Of a stretch of DNA of 64,000 nt, positions 18,749-30,185 are shown piece by piece. The translations under genes were made by a program, and so were the position numbers. Origin of the DNA: Portulaca oleracea (taxonomy: Eukaryota; Streptophyta; Magnoliopsida; Caryophyllales; Portulacaceae); the NCBI GenBank assembly GCA_029582165.1, contig CM055890.1, forward strand, positions 5,827,787 to 5,891,786, given 5' to 3'. Below the pieces are notes generated by a model, which saw nothing but the letters and a program-made list of their open reading frames with translations, was not told where the DNA came from and ran no database searches. Within the stretch, counting starts at the first letter, position 1, and each line of letters opens with the position of its first letter.

Positions 18749-18970
18749 TGAAGACAGAAACCAACTCGTTAAGTTGTAGAAAAAGCAAAGGAAAGAGGGG
18801 AGACACAATATGAAGAATGAATGTGTTTTCATTGATTGAAAAGAGAAACAGGAAAGAGCTATATAAAGACATACACCAAGGAACAAAACAAGAAAAGAAA
18901 GAAAAGAAAAGAAAACTAACAAACTTAACAAACTGAACTACCATAATAAATAAAATATATATCCTTAACA
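18749..18970 (-). repeat. Copia 5' LTR
   Basis: 222 bp; minus strand starts TGTTAAGGAT. A TATATAAAG-like stretch (rc region near 18860) could serve as promoter. Confidence 0.92.
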
Positions 18971-19800
18971 TAGAGAATGGAGATGGACGATGGTGACTTG
19001 GTGGAATGGTGAGTGGAGTTCGAGTTTTGAGAGAATGGAGAAGATGATGGCTATGACTTATAAAGCCAAAGAATTAAGAGAATGGCAGAAGGTTAAGAAG
19101 TGAGAAGCGGCGAGTGACTAGAGGAGTGGAGTGAGTAGAGTGATTATTAGTGTTTGCAAAATTAGGGTTTGAAAACTTTTTGAATAGTATTTTTTAGAAT
19201 AAGGAATTAATGATATATTGAATAATTGAAATGACAATATTATGCTTGTTGTTTATATAATATAATTTAATAACATTAAGGGTAACTATGTAATTTTGTA
19301 ATAAGCGGGGACGGGGATGCGAGGATGGGTACGGAGAATTTTGTACCCGTACCAAACCCATCCCTACGTGAGGATTTAAAAGTCTTCCCCAAACCTGTCC
19401 CTGTGCCCTTCGGGCGCGGGGAATTTTCCCCAGAGCGGGGCAGGCCCAACCGATTTCAGGGATTCCCCGCCCAATTACCATCCCTACTCCATGGCATGAC
19501 AATACCCAAAATACCCTTGAGGTTGATCTTGACCATTTGGAGCCCAAAAAAAGTCAAGTTTGACTTCGTTGCTTTATTTTCGCCGAATGAATCCTAGAAG
19601 CCTTATGAGACTCGGGAATGGTCCCGTTGAGGACCACAAGCAACATCCCTTGGTCCGGGATCCTCTTTGAAATACCCCTCTTCATCGTATCTCGAATGGA
19701 AAAGACTCGTTCACGTCTTCGGGGTCTTGGGATGGCGAGTCACTAATGGTTTGGATTTGGCAGGTCCCATCCCGGGATATTTTAAATGACCTTCAAGTGA
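18971..19800. other. Repeat debris with a GC-rich hAT-like end and an LTR-like piece
   Basis: No gene. 19300-19490 is an unusual run of CGGGGACGGGGATG / GGGGAATTTTCCCC phrases. On the minus strand it starts TAGGGATGGTAATTGGGCGG, which recalls an Ac/hAT-type end, but no matching second end or 8-bp TSD was found. 19570-19760 loosely resembles part of the C LTR (CTCGGGAATGGTCC). Both assignments are weak. Confidence 0.3.
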
Positions 19801-19849
19801 AGAACCAAAGTCCAAAAAAGCATTCTCAATAATTCATGTTTGTCTTTGG

Positions 19850-21200
19850 AGTGTATCGTGATGGGAATATAATAAATTCATGCTTGAAGTTGATAATAAT
19901 AATGTGGTTCTTGATGAAATAATACATAATACCTTGATTGAAGAAGAGAGATTAAAAATCAACACCAAGAAAAGCACCAAAAGCTTGATCACCCAAGTAG
20001 ACTTGATATGTTATTGGATAAAGGAATTTCCACCACCAAGAACTAGCAATCCACCATGATTAGGTAAAGGAAAATCCGCCGTTAATTAATAAAGGAATGA
20101 CTTGTATCACCACCGTCAACTAATTAATGGATGAAGAACACGAGATTTTGGAGAGAGTTTTCAGTAGGTCTCAAAAATACCTTCTATTTCATTTAACTTA
20201 ACTAAATCTCCCTCTTTTCCAATTACCATATATAGGTAAGGATAGGGATTAAACCCCAAGAAAGATTTGCATTAAAAGGGTCATTAACTCATAAGTTAAT
20301 TACATTCCAAAGCCTAATCTAGCACAGCTGTACATTGGAAAAGAAAAGGCTTAAAACATAATTATATTGATTAGAAAAAAAATACAAAACTACTCTTAAT
20401 GAAGGAACAAGAAAATCCAGATCTATAGGGTTATCACGGGCGCGACACAGCACGTCGTGGTCGCGATGCGTTGTCTTGCACAAGGGATCATCACTCAGGC
20501 ATGGCCGTTACGGGTGCGACAAGGCGATGAGAGAAACCTCCCCAGAAGTTGGCTCACCATGTCACGGTCGCGACTCATGATGCGAGCGCGACGCCGTGAC
20601 ACGAGACCGATGTCACGGTAGTGACGTAGTTGTTTCGTCGTGAGGATCAGGGAGTCCCCAAAGTTTCGTGAGCGCGACCTTTTTGTTGCGAGCGTGTCGG
20701 TCCTCAGCCCCCACCCTCTCAAAAAAGTAGGCCAAGTCTCGGATGGGGCGTCGCGGTCGCAGCTGGGCCGCCACGAACATGACGTGTCGTGACCACAAAA
20801 CCCTTGAGCTGCCAGCCAAAACGTGGGGGTGGGGAAAATAGGAGTCGCGGTCGTGACCAGTGTAGTCGCACATGCGACGTCCCTATCTTCCCGCCAAAGA
20901 CGCCCACATAGACATGTCATGTTCGTGACACTGAACGTCACGGCCATGAGGACCCTGATGCACACTTTTCCTTGGCCTTCTTCAACCTTTACACCTCTTC
21001 TCCGGTTCCGCCCTCCTCGTTTGTGCCGATACGGGAAAAATGTCCCCTTTAGAGGTTATCAAAGCCCATTCATTGGATGACCTTGATCATCCGTCTCGGT
21101 CCCGGTCGATATAGAATTGGAGTTCTTCGGACGAGCGGGAAGTGACCCGTTTTGCCCAAGTTACAAGGGCCGAGAAGGGAACTCAGGACGCTTCAATCTC
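19850..21200 (-). repeat. LTR-like fragment D1 with dyad-word array
   Basis: Roughly 70 percent alike by eye to D2 (about 55600-56670) through TTCCACCACCAAG / AATCCACCATGATTAG-like phrases, then a GC-rich word array, then a shared GGGACCGAGAAGGGAACTC-type end. Words include ATCACGGGCGCGAC at 20433, GTCGTGGTCGCGAT at 20454 (21 bp on) and GTCAC-GGTA-GTGAC at 20612. Exact ends, partner LTR and TSD not found. The two fragments are too different to be one young LTR pair. Confidence 0.4.
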
Positions 21201-22265
21201 TCCACAACCTCTGTATCAGTGTTTCCATTGCAACTAACTTATACATATGCAAGTTTGGTGCCAATTGATGAGGAGAACTGAGCTATACCCTTGGTCGTTC
21301 AGCTCCAACAAGGTATTCTCCACCTAATACTGATTACAATTTCAGCACTTTGGAGCCTCGTATTCTCAAAAACTTCTCTATTTCCTGCATTCCACCAAAA
21401 AAAATACTTGATCTTTATTTATGAAACTTTTACTCCCGACATCTAAGGTCACCCTCCATCAAACAAGTATGGCCGCCTGAGGCACAAATCTATGACTTTC
21501 CAACTCATTTGCATTAATGACATTCAAAACTACCTAATTCCCCCGAAGAATTCTTTATTCAACAATGTCAACAATCATACAATGGGTAACCTATACAAGT
21601 TTAGTTCCAATTTCTATTTAGTGTCCCACCACACCAATTGTATCTATAAACTAGGGTACACTCTAATTAGAGGACTTGTGCAGATTTACCCCAATTTTTC
21701 CTATTATCTTCCATTTACAAAAGAATAGAAGTAGAACCAACAAAATAGATGAAAAGTAAAATTGATTCATAGTAAAGCCTAATAAGAAATATCTAACAAA
21801 TATTAGACTGTCACAATAAAAGAAAAGACAAAGGCTTTGTTTCAGTTTTTTAGAAGGAGAATACGCATAAATAAACCCTAATTCAGGAAGAAACCCATAA
21901 ATGTTTCCCAATTTTCTCCATTGACGAGTTAATCTCAGTTAAAGATGAAATAAATGGACAAATTGCACTTAATACACTGTTAAATTTCTTAGAAAGAAAG
22001 TAACCCTAATTCAGGATGGCAATCATAAATTTTCCTCAATTCTTTCCATTAATGAATCAGAATTAGGTAAACAAGTAAATAGAAGAATTGCACTAAAACT
22101 TTTCAATACCTGAGATATGACGACAATAGTAAAATAACGAACGGTTCAAAATATCCCTATTCGGATAGCACAGGAACAGACGGAAATATTGATGCACTAA
22201 ATTCTATCTTCTCCTGGAGTAGATAGAAGAGTAGCATGCCTTCTTCCTAAACTCTAACTCTAGTT
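21200..22265. other. AT-rich spacer with a degenerate direct repeat
   Basis: No coding signal. AACCCTAATTCAGGA begins two related ~120-bp stretches near 21875 and 22001, a decayed tandem duplication. Otherwise nothing recognised. Confidence 0.4.
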
Positions 22266-23689
22266 ATGTCTATAACACCCCCACAATATTTTCTTATTAT
22301 AAAATTTGATTATAAGCATTAGTCATCGTCGGGAAAATTTCTATGAGATTACCTATGAAAACCCGGGCCCATGAAATAACATAAAAGGCCGGTACTATAT
22401 GACAAGGGTCAAATAAGGATACCTTTTAGTAATATTTATTCATACAACATGACAATTATGCCAAGATATACATGCCTTTGCGGTTCAAAAATTATGAAGC
22501 ACATAAATTATGAAAATGGAATTTTTGGAAAATTTTATCTACCAAAGAAAGTGATATGTTTTTAATTAGCAAAATTCTTTGTAGTAATCCCCTAGTGTGA
22601 TGTCACCTATGGGGAAAAAAAAACACAAGAAAATAGCTCATTACCCATTAAAATGATTAAAGAAAATGAATTTTTGTTAGTAGGTAGGGAAGCATCTAGG
22701 TGTAGAATATCAATTAAAAACAAAACTAAAACCACTCATCCTCACCACTACCCACGAGATTGCAGCCCGCAATTTTAGTTTCTATGAGAATGCACCTTGC
22801 AAGAAGGATCATCATTGCTCTACACTTAGCCCCCTACTTTGCCTACTAATCTTCACTATATTTTACTTACTCATACACTCAAAATCCACTCAAATCTTCC
22901 ACTTTCTCTCTCCAACAGTTGAATGTCCCTCCTTACCACTAATATATTAAGCTTCATTCACTTCAAATCAAGACATCTCTCCTCCAATATCGTCCTCAAA
23001 CACCAAAAAGAACCCCATTAAAATAGAAGAAAGGAGTTAAAAATGAGTTTTTTGTTCTCAAGCATCCAAGGAATCTCTTCCATCCACTCTATTCACTCTC
23101 AAAGGTGTTTTTTCTTTCAAAGTTTTCAACCTTCATGATAGATTACATAAACAAGAACTAGAGTTTCTCTAAAAACCGGTAAATGGCTAAAAACCATTTA
23201 AAAGGAAACCCTTTTTCTCTAATACGAATTTTATGTTTTTACTCTTGTTTGAGGTGTTAAAATGGTCTTTAAAAATTTTAAAAAATGTTCATTAAAAGCC
23301 TCATGAGATTCAGCCACCATGGATGTTCATAAGATGAGTTTTTCTTGCTTAAACAACCAAGTTTCCGGGTTTTTCGAACTCAAAATAACACCAAGATAAA
23401 ATCATATTTTGAAAAAACTTTCAACATGAAATTTGTAGGTTTAGATGTCTAAAAACCCACTGAAAAATTAGTTTTTCAAAAAAATATAAGGGCGGTAAGT
23501 TATAGAGCAAAAGCCAGACCCTTTCCAGATTCGCGTCTATTCTGATATAGGTTCGGATTTTGTAAAACTTTATTAACCGATAACTTCTAAAAATAAAATA
23601 AACATATGGGGTTAAACTAGACTCATAAATGGAACTTTTTAAAGTGGATTGAACTTTAAAATCATATTTTTTTGTTTTTGACACAAGCA

Positions 23690-24005
23690 TTCGTGCACTC
23701 ACGCATTTATGCATGACTATCGACTTTATGTACGACAAACTGACTCGATACATGAAAGACCGACTCAATGCACAACAGGCTGACTCAATGCACGACAGAA
23801 TGATATGATGCATGACAAACTGACTCATAGAGATGCAATGCAAACCTATTATGCTTAGACATAATACACACATGATGCTTTTATGCTATTCTACACTTGC
23901 AATGCAAGCAACCCCCCGACAAAGATTTTCTTGGACAAAGATTTTCTAAGACAATGCTTTCTTAAGACAATGCTTTCCTAAAACCATGACTCCCTAAGAC
24001 AATAC
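23690..24005 (+). repeat. Short degenerate tandem repeats
   Basis: Phrases like CTGACTCAATGCACGACAG recur about every 20-22 bp (23735-23830), followed by AAGACAATGCTTTCTT-like units every ~18 bp (23935-24005). Tat-lineage elements often carry such arrays in untranslated DNA. May belong to H. Confidence 0.45.
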
Positions 24006-25522
24006 TTTCTAAGGATCAAGGCCACTCGTGGGGAATTTCAGTAGTGTGTCGATCCATGGGACAGGGAACAAAGATGGGGGCAACAGGCCTGAAGGATGCG
24101 TTTCTTGAATGATCATGTAGATGACCTTAATTGCTTGCAAATGTATGTTGATGTATGACAAGCCCCCGGTTTGGCGTAGACTCTTTATGACACTGTCCTG
24201 CTTTGGAGAGCACCTTGGAGATTTACAAGTGTCCGGTTTCAATGTGGATTGACAAGATGATGCATGGGGACCATAGAATAGGAGAAGGCATAGTCCTTAG
24301 TAGTGAGTCTCAAAATCTCTTTTTGCCTAACTTGCCCAAAGGGTTTTCAAGTTAGCCCCTCTTTTCTTTTTTTTCTTTTTTTTTTGATGAGACCATTATT
24401 AGGACGTCTATGAGAATGGAGATGTCGGACCTTGTAGGATAGGCAGTAAGTGTCCCTCTTTTAAGCTATCTCTGATAAATGTCTCGACTGATGTCACAAA
24501 GGTAGCGCGAGCCTCCAGTTTAGAGTAGCTTTTTTCTGAGTCTGTTCATGATCATGTGGTTGCCAGTTAGCCGCTGATCTGATGTGGACGGTTTTCGCTC
24601 TTGCTGAGAAGTAAGTCACACTTAGGTGTGCTAAGAGTGGGCATTAAGAACAGAGCCTCATTCTTGCATTAATGACTGAGCTGAAAAGCCCTCAAAGGGT
24701 TACATGGGATGAAGAGGCTAGAAAAGGTTGGTTGGAAGACGTTTGGGAGAAAAGACGATTGACAATGGTTTACTAAAGAATGGGATGTGGAGACACCTAA
24801 GAATGATCATGTCTTGAAGGGGAGAAGAGATGGTCAAATGGGATAGACATCACCACTTGGGAAAGGGTTGAAAGGGATGGTAGATGAGAGTTTATTGATG
24901 AATGAGATAGGGAGACACTCAAGAATGATCGTGTCTTGAAGAGATGGTCAAATGGGATAAGACATCATCTCTTGGGAAAAGGTTGGAACATGGTTATGGA
25001 ATGATGTCCAAGTCTGGTGGAAGAAAAGAAAATGGAGGGTTGCTGATGATGATAGATAGAATTCAGGGTTTCCTCTCCTTTTGCCTAACCTGCCCTAACG
25101 GATACGTTTTCAAGCTAGCCTCTCTTATTCTCTCACTCTCCTTTTGCCTAACTTGCCCTGAGGGTTTTCAGGCTAGCCTCTCTTATTCTTTCACTCTCCT
25201 TTTTCCTATCATGGGATTCCAAGCTAGCCTCTCTTGTTTTTTTTTTTTTTCAAAGACTAACATTTTGAGGACAAAGGATGCTCTTTGTAGCGGTCGGGCC
25301 TCGAAGAGGTTCTCCTACGCATCCGATGTGGAATCAGGCCAGTCGTAGTTCTTTAAGCGCAACTTTGATGGATAGTGCCTCGAGGAAGGCTTAACGGTTA
25401 TGAAGGTTTGAGGGTTCATATGAAAGGTTTCTGAAGGTTATAGAAGGCTGAGGTGTGTGGATGATGAGGTGAAGGTTTGAGATGAGATTTTTGAGGTGTG
25501 CATGACTCTTATTTTCGCGTTC
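24006..25522. other. Untranslated/decayed H-like sequence, no gene seen
   Basis: Contains near-duplicate phrases: AGACACTCAAGAATGATC-type at 24795 and 24914, and CCTTTTGCCTAACTTGCCC-type at 24320, 25075 and 25140. Each of the latter is followed by AAGCTAGCCTCTCTT. This looks like the 3' untranslated part of a Tat-like element. No 3' LTR was found. Confidence 0.35.
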
Positions 25523-25990
25523 TCACTTCTTTCTTCCTTCCATAGTAGCAAGTCGAGCTGCTCCTCCTGGCAAAATATCCTTGATCATATAAGGACCCTT
25601 CCAATTAGGCGTAAATTTTCCCCTTGGGTCTTGTATAGGTGTCTTCATTTCCTTAAGCACCAAATCACCTACTTGAAGTGATCGACTTTTCACCTTCTTA
25701 TTAGAAGCTCGAGTGATCCTACTTTGGTACACTCGCCTTTCATCCATTAACATCAACTCCTCGAACCTTGCCCTAGCCCATTCAGCTTCTAGCAATTGAC
25801 TTTCCGCCACTATTCGTAGCAAAGGGATTGCTAACTCAATTGACAAGACTGCTTCCATCCCATACACCAATGAATATGGTGTTGCACCTGTAGCAGTTCG
25901 TATAGAGGTTCGGTATCCCCATAAGGCAAATGCCAATTTGTCAGGCCAATCTTTATAAGTAACCACCATTTTCTTGATGATTCCTGCCAC
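25523..25990 (-). pseudogene. H integrase C-terminal segment (Tat-like)
   Basis: 155-aa open piece. The motif ALWGYRTSIRTATGATPYSL followed by VYGMEAVL is characteristic of Tat-lineage (Retand/Ogre-type) integrases. It is followed by a GKFTPNWKGPYMIKDILPGGAA chromodomain-less C-terminal end. Continues, with frame breaks, from the core segment upstream on the minus strand. Confidence 0.85.
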
Positions 25991-26007
25991 TGTTTTATTG
26001 GCAGCTT

Positions 26008-26289
26008 TTACAACTTCATTAGCTTGAGGTCAATATGGCGAAGACCGATGGTGCTTAATATGGTAAGTGGCGAGCAAAGTCTCCACTTCTTTCCGAAAAT
26101 GGCTTCCGTTATCACTGGTGATCTCGTGAGGTACTTCATATCGGCATATGATGTTTTGAAGGATGAATTTGGCCACCTGCTTGGATGTGAGTTTGGCATA
26201 AGAGGCTGCCTCCACCCACTTAGTAAAGTAATCAATGGCGACCAAAATTTACTCATGTCCTTCAGTTCCTGTTGGGTGTATCTTGCCAA
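26008..26289 (-). pseudogene. H integrase core segment
   Basis: In frame 26030-26245 (71 aa) it shows AIDYFTKWVEA with the first catalytic Asp nearby and ITSDNGSHF with the second. The companion frame (26008-26289) is shifted, so the core is frameshifted. The catalytic Glu region falls in the gap to 25990. Confidence 0.82.
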
Positions 26290-26478
26290 TGATGTCGATA
26301 CCCCATATCGAAAATGGCCATGGAGATGTCAAAATAGTCAAGTACGAGGGAGGTTGATGCTACAAATTGGCATACTCTCGGCATTTGTGACATCTTCGAA
26401 CGAAATCCCAGCAATTTGCCTTCATAGTGGACCAATAACAAACATCCCTTTGAATCTTCTTCGCTAGCATACGCCCAT

Positions 26479-27456
26479 TCATGTAAGGTCTACATTCTCC
26501 TCCTTTGCACTTTTAGCATTGATGCACAACAAATTGATGTCTGTAGGCGATTTCTTGTACAAGTGATCTTGGATCAAACAGTATTGTGCTGCTAAAGATC
26601 TGATTGCCCGTTGTCCTCGAGCGTCTAGCTCGGCTAGATATTCTCCTTTCCGAAGAAAATTATATATGTCATGGAACCATTCCTCAGTTTCTTCTTCTTG
26701 TGTCTCCATATTGCAGACATATGTTGGCTCAGACTGCCGCTCTACTATTACTGGTAATTGGAGCGTGTCTGATGGGATCGATATCATTGAAGATAACTTG
26801 GCTAGAGCATCGACCTATTCATGGTGATCCCTAGAAAGGTATTGGAAGCTAATCTTCTCAAATTGATCAGCAAGTCCCAAGAGCTTCTGTTGGTATGCCA
26901 TGAGGTATTCATTTATGTGTTTTTAGCCAGATAAGGCTAGAACCTCCAAAGACATTTATATGGCATATCCTTAGGGTCAAAGCGGCCTACAGACTCTTTA
27001 TACATGCTTCGTATTCAGCGACATTGTTTGTGGCGTCAAAATCCATCTTCCACAACCCGTTTGATTGGAAGCCCCGTCGAAATACATTCCCATGTATCTT
27101 CATCTGTAAAGAAAATGTCTTCATCTGGGAATTCTAAGTGAGTGCTTGGAGGTTCCTGTGATGGTGAAGCGGCCAAGAAATCTGAAACAACCCGCCCTTT
27201 GGCAAATACTGGAGTTGCTCAAGTAATAGATGGCGCGCTCTTGACCTTTTATCTTTTGGGCTAGCATAGCGCTCATTGCGATGGTAGTTACTGTAAGATA
27301 AAGGAGTAGAGGCTCATCTGGTACTGGAGGCATAAGGACCGGTGGATGTTGTAAATACTCCTTGATTTTTTTTTTTTCAAAAGCAGCTTGACATTGATCA
27401 TCCCATTCTATTTTACTTCCCTTCTTCAACTTCTTGAACAAAGGTTCACAGGTCAT
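26479..27456 (-). pseudogene. H RT end, RNase H remnant and integrase entry
   Basis: 27121-27456 has the end of gypsy RT and start of RNase H (EWDDQCQAAFEKKKIKEYL, then PPVLMPPVPDEPLLLYL). 26479-26787 has the region just before the integrase zinc domain (EWFHDIYNFLRKGEYLAEL, then ARGQRAIRSLAAQYCL). The bases between are decayed RNase H. The catalytic RT core with its YVDD-type motif, protease and gag are not found, so H is heavily deleted. Confidence 0.78.
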
Positions 27457-27459
27457 GGT

Positions 27460-28254
27460 GAACTTTGAGATGAATCTACTAAAACCCCTTATCTCCTTTG
27501 GTCATAGCACACCTTTTGGATTGGGTTAAGGGTTTGAAAAGGGTTGAGGTTTGATGGAGAGGTCAAAGATGTGAGTAGTAGGTGGTAAGTCGAGATTGGA
27601 TGAAAAGATGAGGGTAATGTGGGTGGTGAAATGAAGGTTGGGTTCGAGCCCCCTGTCCTCGGCACATTTGGTTAAGTTGCTGGTCTAGGAGCATAGAGAT
27701 GTCCATTTTCAAGAGACTGATGATTTTGGTCTTCTCTCCTTTTTCCCAGCCTGCTTGATGAGTGTAGACTGGCTTCTCTCTTTTTTTTCTTTTTCTTTTC
27801 TTTAATTAAACCCTGGATTTGATAAAATAAAAGATGGGAACGAGGTATACAACAAAGATGGAAGGATAAGAGAAAATAAAATTTGTCAGACTTGGTTTGT
27901 ACGGATGATGGACAGATGAGAGAACTTCTCAACTTAAGTAAAAAAAATACAAGCACGAAATTCTGTTTGATCACATAGCAACAAGAGCAAAGAAATGAAT
28001 GAAGAACTGACTCTAACAGACTCTGAGCATGAAATGCTTGACAACCAAGACTGTAGCTACTTCTAAAGCTCCTTTGATGATGTGCCCTCCTTGTCCTCAT
28101 ATGGGGAATCCAAAGTCTAACAATTCTCCATGTTGTTCCTTCGGGATCTATAGTAGTTGCAAAATTTCTCATCATCCCAAATATTCCTTTTATGGTTAGC
28201 TCAGGCCTTGACCTTGACACTAGACAAATGAAGAAACACCCATCCCAATGCATG
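27460..28254. other. H interior, no recognisable domain
   Basis: A minus-strand open frame of 193 codons (27672-28253) contains no known motif and has a Lys run from an A/T tract; probably non-coding. Confidence 0.3.
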
Positions 28255-28930
28255 CATGACCTAAATGACCTATATGGACTTCCTAAAATGAAAATAAAAA
28301 TGCCTATATGGTGACTCGGGAGAGACTCACCCAGGACATGGGTTTGAACGTGCTAACTGATCTACATGAGACTTCCTAGGATGCAAGACCTCTATATGCC
28401 GACTCAAGGAAAAGACTGACCCACGTCATGAGTCTACATGTCTTAAATTCTATATGAGACCTCTTAAAGTGCAAATGCCTATATGTTGACCCGGAAATCT
28501 TAACTTATGACATGGGTTTACATTAAACTTCTACAAAAACAGATATTTACATGATGACTCTAGACACAGACTTGCCCACGACATATGTTTTCATGACCTA
28601 TGAACCTATATGAGACTTTCAAAAGAATGCAAGACACTTACATGCAGACACTAACACAAAGACTCATCGTAGACCTTATATGATACTTTCTAAAGAATAC
28701 AAGACACTTACATGCAGACACTAACACAAAGACTCATCCTAGACCTTATATGATACTTTCTAAAGAAAAACACACTCACATGCAGACACTAAAACAAAGA
28801 TTCATCCTGGACCTTAAAGACACTCATATCCTGACTTTAAAACAAAGACTCACCCATGACCTGGGTTTACTAGACCATATATAACACCTCCTAACGTGTA
28901 GAAACCTATATACAATGACTCAGGAAACAA
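28255..28930 (+). repeat. ~70-bp tandem repeats in H untranslated region
   Basis: AAGACACTTACATGCAGACA starts copies at 28631 and 28701 (70 bp apart), with further degenerate copies to either side sharing CCTATATGAGAC and GACTCACCCA-GACATGGGTTT phrases. Confidence 0.6.
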
Positions 28931-30163
28931 CAGGTTGCGTGTCATAACCTCTATATAATCATAAGACAAACAACAACACTTTTTACAACAGGAGCATTAT
29001 AAAGGGCCGAATAAAGTCAAACATAGCGAGCGGATCATGAATTGAAGGGTATAAGTCAGTGTTTCCCAATTCGGATGGGCCCAATCCACAGGCCGACCAT
29101 TTTAAGGAGAATCCGTAATTTAGCCCAACAATTCAGACGACTCAAGCTATGTTGACTATTATGCGGACTAGAATAATGCTCGACAAGACTGACAACCCGT
29201 TTTTATCTTCTTTTTATTTTATTTTTTTTTTACTCAAGGAAAACGGATATTGTAAAGAACTGGATAAAGCCAACAATAAGCGAGTTATAATTAATTTATG
29301 GGCTTAATTGACAAATCCAATACGGTTGGGTCTAACAACGGGTCAGCCATAAATATGACAGATTTATTAATTAAATCGGTAAATTAATTTACTCAAGCTT
29401 AGTGACTATTATGCAATCTAAAACGTCATCCATTAACTTTTTTGGACTTTTAATTAATTTTTGGACCTTCATTAAGAGAACATCGCAAAGGGCCATATAA
29501 TATTATCAAAGGTGAGTCAATTTTTATTCTTTAATTAAGATAATCAACTTTCAAATACAAATGGGCCCTTCCACTTGGGCTAACCATAATGTCTTTGAGT
29601 TAATTATATTATTTAATAAATAATCTTTTTCTCAACTCAATGAATTTTATATGGACTAGAACGAGTACCTCCAAACTAGGGTCGACTCTTTACAAAAAGA
29701 AAAAGGAAAGGGATACACGTAGCACATAGCACATAGCATACAACATGAAGGGCACCCTAAACCAAGGTTCTACATTCATGGATTTCTATGGTCGGGTTAC
29801 ATGGCCTACCGCACGTTCTCGCCTCGGTTCACTTACCCTTAAAATTGTGGGTAAGGAGTGCGAGGTGTTGCTCAACGAACTTCAAGGAAGCCCTTTGAGT
29901 ATAACGTGGGGAGAGGAGAGACTAAATGCTTGGCGATGTAGGGTGCATCACACAAGTAGTGGCCGCCTCCTCTCAAGGGAGAATCCTAGTTATTATCTAA
30001 ACCGTCGCCTTTGTGCTAACGTGTCAAAAGACTCGATTAGTGGCCCGGTATGCAATGGATGCCTAACAAAAGAATAATAAAATTGAAAAATAAATTAACT
30101 TCTCCCTTTTACCATTTCAAATCAAATCGATTTTTTCAAGTTTTACCCTCTTTTTAAGTTTAA
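28931..30163. other. H 5' untranslated-like region, no gene seen
   Basis: AT-rich, with repeated phrases such as GGGCC-ATT and AATTAATTT. A 110-codon frame at 29745-30077 shows no known motif and is probably chance. Confidence 0.3.
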
Positions 30164-30183
30164 GTCCCCAGTGGAATCACCAA
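30164..30183 (-). other. H primer-binding site (Arg-tRNA type)
   Basis: On the minus strand TTGGTGATTCCACTGGGGAC follows the LTR end after two bases. This resembles the TGGCGACTCCACTGGGGA site of Tat/Ogre-type elements with two differences. Confidence 0.65.
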
Positions 30184-30185
30184 TC

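Larger units (their letters stand above)
14401..18970 (-). mobile_element. Ty1/copia retrotransposon, decayed, minus strand
   Basis: Two 222-bp LTRs (14401-14622 and 18749-18970; minus strand TGTTAAGGAT...TGTCTTCA). Met-type PBS directly inside the right LTR (rc of 18737-18748), G-run PPT next to the left LTR (14623-14640). Minus-strand order gag, protease remnant, integrase, RT, RNase H, which is copia order. The LTRs differ at six positions, all transitions. Every domain is broken by stops or frameshifts. Flanks (CAATA left, TAGAG right) are not a TSD. Confidence 0.93.

Noticed and set aside
14396..18975. TSD for the copia element
   Set aside because: CAATA and TAGAG do not match and shifting the ends by one or two bases does not help.
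19300..19500. Complete hAT-type transposon
   Set aside because: Only one TAGGGATG-like end seen; no partner end, no 8-bp duplication.
27672..28253. 193-codon minus-strand ORF as a gene
   Set aside because: No motif, Lys run from a simple tract, lies in decayed H sequence.
29745..30077. 110-codon ORF upstream of the H LTR as a gene
   Set aside because: No known domain, single copy, sits in the untranslated region next to the primer site.
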